A stretch of 64,000 bases of DNA from contig NZ_FOAT01000005.1 of assembly GCF_900109655.1 (NCBI RefSeq), positions 159,606 to 223,605 on the forward strand, written 5' to 3'. The notes beneath the pieces are model-generated. The model worked only from the letters and a program-made list of their open reading frames with translations. It had not been told where the DNA came from and made no database searches. Positions 60,289-64,000 of the stretch are shown one piece after another (the first letter of the stretch is position 1; each line of letters starts with the position of its first letter). The stretch comes from Hominimerdicola alba (GTDB lineage Bacteria > Bacillota > Clostridia > Oscillospirales > Ruminococcaceae). Made by a program: the position numbers and the translations under genes.

Positions 60289-63200
60289 TTATTTTATTAG
60301 TTTTTTGCCCTTGATATGAGCCGCCATAAGCGAAATATCGGTTATGTTTACCTTGCCGTCGCCATTTACATCAGCTGCTTTGAGCTGATCGCCCGAAAGT
60401 AATTTACGTCCTTTGACGTGAGCTGCTACCTTTGTAAGGTCAGTGAGGTTTATTACGCCGTCGCCTGTCACATCGCCCTTCTTTATCTTTGAGGTGGACT
60501 TGCCGGTAATAGCGAAGCCGCGGCTTATTTTGCCTGTATAGTTGCCCTTGCAGGTAACAACAGCCTTTGCTGCGCCAACTGCGATGTTGTTTACGTAGGT
60601 CACACTGTAATGAGTGCCCTCGGTCAGAAGAATGCTTCCGTCGTAGACCTTCACCTTCGGTGTGATAGCCTTTCCGGTATATGCGTACTCGTTCTTTTCG
60701 AGCACAACGTTAAGGCAGGCTGCATTTTTGCTGTTAATGGTGAATTTCTTTTCGGTAGAACCCGAATAGTTTCCTGTACCTGTGATAACTGCTGATGCAG
60801 TTCCGGCTGCGGTGTTGTTTTTGTATGCAACTGTGAAATCTCTGCCCTCGGTCAGTTCTGTGCCGTCAGCAGTAACGGTAACAACAGGAGTCTTTGCATT
60901 TCCGTCGTAATTGAAACTTGCAGCAGAAAGTGCAGCCTGTGCGCCTGCCAGCGACTTGGGAGTGATCGTAAAGGAAGCTGTTAAAGTACCCTTATAACCG
61001 CCTCTTCCTATAACAATAGCTGTCGCCTTGCCGGCATTGATATTGTTATAGTATGCCACTTCAAAATCCTGATGCTCTTTCAGGGTAACCGAGCCGTTTT
61101 TCAGAGTTATCTGAGGCTTTTTAGCTGTGCCATCGTATGCGAAAGTTTTTGTATCCATGCTGATAGTACAGCCAGAAATGGACTTTGCACTTGCCGAATC
61201 GATAACGAAAGGCTGTGTTACAGAACCGTAGTAGTTGCCTAATCCGCTTATGGAAACATAAGCTATTCCTGCTGAGGTATTATTAGAATATGATACCAGA
61301 TAATCCCTGTTCTCCACCAGTGTTCTGCCGCCCATTTCTATTGTTACGGAAGGACATCTTGCACTGCCGACGGCATCGTAGCAGTAATTTTCCAGCTTTA
61401 TTGAAGCCTTGGTGATATCGCTCGGCTTTATCTTAAAGGACTTGTTAAGAGTACCACTGTAATTGCCTGTGAAGTTCACAGTTACAACTGCGTTGCCTGC
61501 TATGATATTATCGCTGTAATCAAGAGTATAATCGGTCTTTTCTGTGAGTACCCTGCTGCCGTCCTTTACAGTGACTTTTGGCTTTCTCGCTGTGCCGTTA
61601 TAATCATAGCTTTCGGGTGAAACTGTAACACCGAGAGACTTTGCGGACTTCGCTGTGATAGTGAAGCTGTCCTCATATATGCCAATATATTTGCCCATAC
61701 CTGTTACAACTACCTTTGCAGTGCCTGCATTGACGTTTGCAATGTAATCAACAGAATAGTCAACATTATTCGTAAGAACTTCAGTGCCGTCCTTTACGAT
61801 AACACTCGGAGTTATAGCACTGCCTGTGTACTCATAAGACTTTTTGCTCAGCTGGATACTGCAGTCTGAGATCTTGTTTGAATCAGCTGCCTTAGCAGTT
61901 ATAGTGAACGTTGCAGACTTCATGCCTGTGTAGTTGCCTGTGCCGTTTACATATACACGTGCTGTACCCGCTTCAACATTATTGCCGTAGGTGAGTCTGT
62001 AGTCAGCACCCTCCACGAGTGTATTCATACCCTCCGTTACAGTAACAGCAGGTTTCTTCTCGGTGCCGTCGTAAATGTAGTTATTTGTCAGAACAGCTAT
62101 CTTTATATTATCGAGAGGTGCAGGCGATATAGTGAAATGCAGTGTGCCTGTACCCGCATACTCGCCGATACCTGTTACAATTACGCTTGCAGTACCTGCG
62201 TTGATGTTATTTTCGTAATCGTATGTGTAATCCACACCGTTTCTCAGCGTCTTGTCGCCGCGCTTTACTGTAGGAACAGGCTTTTTGACCATGCCGTCGT
62301 ATACAAATGAATCAGCGCTGAGAGTAGCCTTGCAGTTTGCTATATTTACAGCCTCAGCCTTGTTTATAGTGAAGTTTGCTTTCTTTGTACCTGTATAGTT
62401 GCCCTTGCCTGTCACGGTAACGGTCGCTGTGCCTATGTTTGTGTTGTTTGAATAGCTGACAGTAAAATCAGTGCCGCTGACAAGGTTCTTTGAACCATAG
62501 GAAACTGTCACGGAAGGTTTCTTTGCAGTGCCGTCATAGGTAAATGCAGTTGCTGATAGAGTAACATTCAGCTCGCTCACAGACTTCGCAGTTATCTTGA
62601 AGTTCTTGGACAGCGAACCTGTGTAGTTGCCTGTACCCTTTACAGCGATGCTTGCTGTGCCTGCGTTTACGTTGTTAGAGTAAGCAAGAGTATAATCCTT
62701 ACCGTTTGTCAGAGTTCTTGAGCCGTCAGTAACAGTTACATCTGGCTGCTTTGCCTTGCCGTCATAGATATAACTTGCAGGGGATACCACAACGGTAAGA
62801 CCGCTTACAGACTTCTGACTGATAGTGAACGTCTTGGTCAGTGTTCCTGTATATCTGCCCAGACCCATGATATTCACAGCAGCTGTACCCGCATTGATAT
62901 TGTTGGTGTAGGATACGATATAGTCAACACCGTTTATAAGCGATGTTGAACCGTTCTTTACAGTTACAGAAGGCTTCTTTTCGCTGCCATCATAGGTATA
63001 TGTGCTTGCTGACAGAGTTGCTGTGCAGCCGCTTATCGATACAGCAGCAGGTTCGCTGATGGTGAAACTTGCTGACTTAGTACCTGTGTAGTTGCCCTTG
63101 CAGGTTATCACAGCGGAAGCTGTTCCCGCATTGATGTTGTTTGAATAAGAAACAGTATAATCCGTGCCGCTTGTAAGAGTCTTTGTACCGTCCTTTACAG

Positions 63201-64000
63201 TTACAGTCGGTTTCTTTTCCTTGCCGTCATAGGTGTAGCTTGTGGGTGAAACTGTAACTGTCAGCGCACTTGCATTCTTCGGACTGATAGTGAATGTCTT
63301 TGTTGTGGAATCAGTGAAATTGCCGATACCCTTTATAGTCACTGTAGCCGTACCGGCATTTGTGTTGCTTGAGTATGCAACAGTGAAGTCTGTTCCTTCA
63401 GTAAGAGCATCAGAACCGTTAAGTACATTTACCACAGGCTTTTTCGCCGTGCCGTCATAGGTATAATTGGTTGTACCCAGAGTGACGGTACACTTAGTAA
63501 TGGAAGTAGGTGCCGCCTTGCTGATGGTAAAGCTTAACGTCTTTGTGCCTGTGTAGTTGCCCATGAATGTGATATTCGCCTTAGCTGTGCCGACCTCTGT
63601 ATTCGCAGAGTACGAAACAGTGTAATCAGTACCGTTCACAAGCGTTTTGCTGCCGTCAGTTACTGTAACAGCAGGAGTCTTCGCCTTGCCGTCATATGTA
63701 TAACTCGTAGGCGAAACTGTAGCAGTCAGACTGCTCGCATTCTTTGCCGAAATAGTGAAAGACTTGGAAACTGTGCCGGTATAGCTGCCTTTACCTGTGA
63801 TGGTAACAGTGGCTGTACCTGCATTTGTATTATTTGAATACGATACAGTATAATCGGTTCCGCTGGTAAGTGTCTTACTGCCGTCCTTGACGGTAACCGT
63901 CGGTTTCTTCGCTGTACCGTCATAGGTATAGCTTGTCTGCGAAAGTGTTATCGTGCAGCCGCTGATAGATTTTGCAGCAGCACTGCTGATAGTGAATGTC
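60289..64000 (-). CDS. Giant Ig-like repeat protein with C-terminal dockerin, 5' end outside window
   Basis: The frame is open to the right edge, so at least 1,236 residues are seen and the N-terminus is missing. It consists of about 15 tandem repeats of 75-85 residues, each with a (T)YDGxxKxPxVTVKxG strand, a GTDYTVSYSNNxNAGTAxVxxTGxGNYTG core and an FTI end, like MBG/YDG-type Ig-fold surface repeats. The last about 65 residues are a type I dockerin (KKGDVTGDGVINLTDLTKVA, DVNGDGKVNITDISLMAAHI). Probably a long surface or cellulosome-attached stalk or adhesin. The repeats differ by 20-50%, with two degenerate ones (EYTGSAITPSV, CYDAVGSARCPSV). Confidence 0.92.
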   Translation of the reverse strand, partial: TFTISSAAAKSISGCTITLSQTSYTYDGTAKKPTVTVKDGSKTLTSGTDYTVSYSNNTNAGTATVTITGKGSYTGTVSKSFTISAKNASSLTATVSPTSYTYDGKAKTPAVTVTDGSKTLVNGTDYTVSYSANTEVGTAKANITFMGNYTGTKTLSFTISKAAPTSITKCTVTLGTTNYTYDGTAKKPVVNVLNGSDALTEGTDFTVAYSSNTNAGTATVTIKGIGNFTDSTTKTFTISPKNASALTVTVSPTSYTYDGKEKKPTVTVKDGTKTLTSGTDYTVSYSNNINAGTASAVITCKGNYTGTKSASFTISEPAAVSISGCTATLSASTYTYDGSEKKPSVTVKNGSTSLINGVDYIVSYTNNINAGTAAVNIMGLGRYTGTLTKTFTISQKSVSGLTVVVSPASYIYDGKAKQPDVTVTDGSRTLTNGKDYTLAYSNNVNAGTASIAVKGTGNYTGSLSKNFKITAKSVSELNVTLSATAFTYDGTAKKPSVTVSYGSKNLVSGTDFTVSYSNNTNIGTATVTVTGKGNYTGTKKANFTINKAEAVNIANCKATLSADSFVYDGMVKKPVPTVKRGDKTLRNGVDYTYDYENNINAGTASVIVTGIGEYAGTGTLHFTISPAPLDNIKIAVLTNNYIYDGTEKKPAVTVTEGMNTLVEGADYRLTYGNNVEAGTARVYVNGTGNYTGMKSATFTITAKAADSNKISDCSIQLSKKSYEYTGSAITPSVIVKDGTEVLTNNVDYSVDYIANVNAGTAKVVVTGMGKYIGIYEDSFTITAKSAKSLGVTVSPESYDYNGTARKPKVTVKDGSRVLTEKTDYTLDYSDNIIAGNAVVTVNFTGNYSGTLNKSFKIKPSDITKASIKLENYCYDAVGSARCPSVTIEMGGRTLVENRDYLVSYSNNTSAGIAYVSISGLGNYYGSVTQPFVIDSASAKSISGCTISMDTKTFAYDGTAKKPQITLKNGSVTLKEHQDFEVAYYNNINAGKATAIVIGRGGYKGTLTASFTITPKSLAGAQAALSAASFNYDGNAKTPVVTVTADGTELTEGRDFTVAYKNNTAAGTASAVITGTGNYSGSTEKKFTINSKNAACLNVVLEKNEYAYTGKAITPKVKVYDGSILLTEGTHYSVTYVNNIAVGAAKAVVTCKGNYTGKISRGFAITGKSTSKIKKGDVTGDGVINLTDLTKVAAHVKGRKLLSGDQLKAADVNGDGKVNITDISLMAAHIKGKKLIK

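Noticed and set aside
60289..64000. CRISPR-like periodicity from regularly spaced similar segments
   Set aside because: The period (about 240-260 bp) comes from protein repeats in an open frame, not from direct repeats with spacers.

Overview
The window looks like a chromosome segment from a Ruminococcus-type member of the Oscillospirales (Ruminococcaceae, Bacillota). The signs are three secreted proteins ending in type I dockerins of the '..D.NGDG..N.TD....AAHVKGKK' kind, near-consensus sigma-A promoters (TTGACA-17-TATAAT type), the rimP-nusA-ylxR-ylxQ-infB-rbfA-nrnA-truB-ribF order, and single-chain glycyl-tRNA synthetase. Species is inference (R. albus/R. flavefaciens group is my guess). 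No rRNA, tRNA or CRISPR array was recognised. Both ends cut genes: pgk at the left, a giant repeat protein at the right.

Layout. 1-5.4 kb: pgk 3' end, a tiny NPNTG-tailed exported protein, a DUF3343/class V aminotransferase pair, glyS, and an AT-rich phage remnant (truncated MuF-type head protein with an HExxH toxin-like C-terminus plus a small overlapping partner). 5.4-8.5 kb: minus-strand serine operon serC - two DUF6440-like genes - serA - membrane protein. 8.9-16.2 kb: alaA, a DUF4846 protein, prfC, and metY behind a structured leader.

16.3-29.1 kb (minus strand) is the most interesting region: an ECF-type transporter (S component, fused EcfA-EcfA, EcfT), two proteins with the DUF4430 (transcobalamin-like C-terminal) domain, a membrane-anchored alpha/alpha-barrel protein, a MoxR/DUF58/transglutaminase-like trio whose transglutaminase has lost its catalytic triad, and a beta-propeller-dockerin protein. 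Genes overlap by ATGA junctions. I read this as a Gram-positive surface capture and uptake system, possibly for corrinoids, built from the same two folds as animal intrinsic factor/transcobalamin. The substrate is inference.

29.8-33.1 kb: an LRR-dockerin protein, SLOG-family protein, LCP-like protein and P-II-like protein. 33.3-43.8 kb: the translation/transcription operon rimP to ribF with two acetyltransferases inserted, then a lipoprotein. 44-49.2 kb: an ABC-2 exporter with GldG-like and DUF4340 subunits. 49.3-58.4 kb: dus, an epimerase, the NifU-like/GGGtGRT pair, a second P-II-like protein with prmA, a Ruminococcus-type exported beta-sandwich protein, and ruvX. 58.6-64 kb: a trypsin-like protease with an unusual N-terminal domain, and a dockerin protein made of about 15 Ig-like repeats.

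Three families of non-coding repeats are scattered between genes: family A (two copies, each inside an operon and in the same orientation relative to transcription), family B (three copies directly downstream of genes and carrying terminator hairpins), and family C (one 328-bp near-palindrome between convergent genes).
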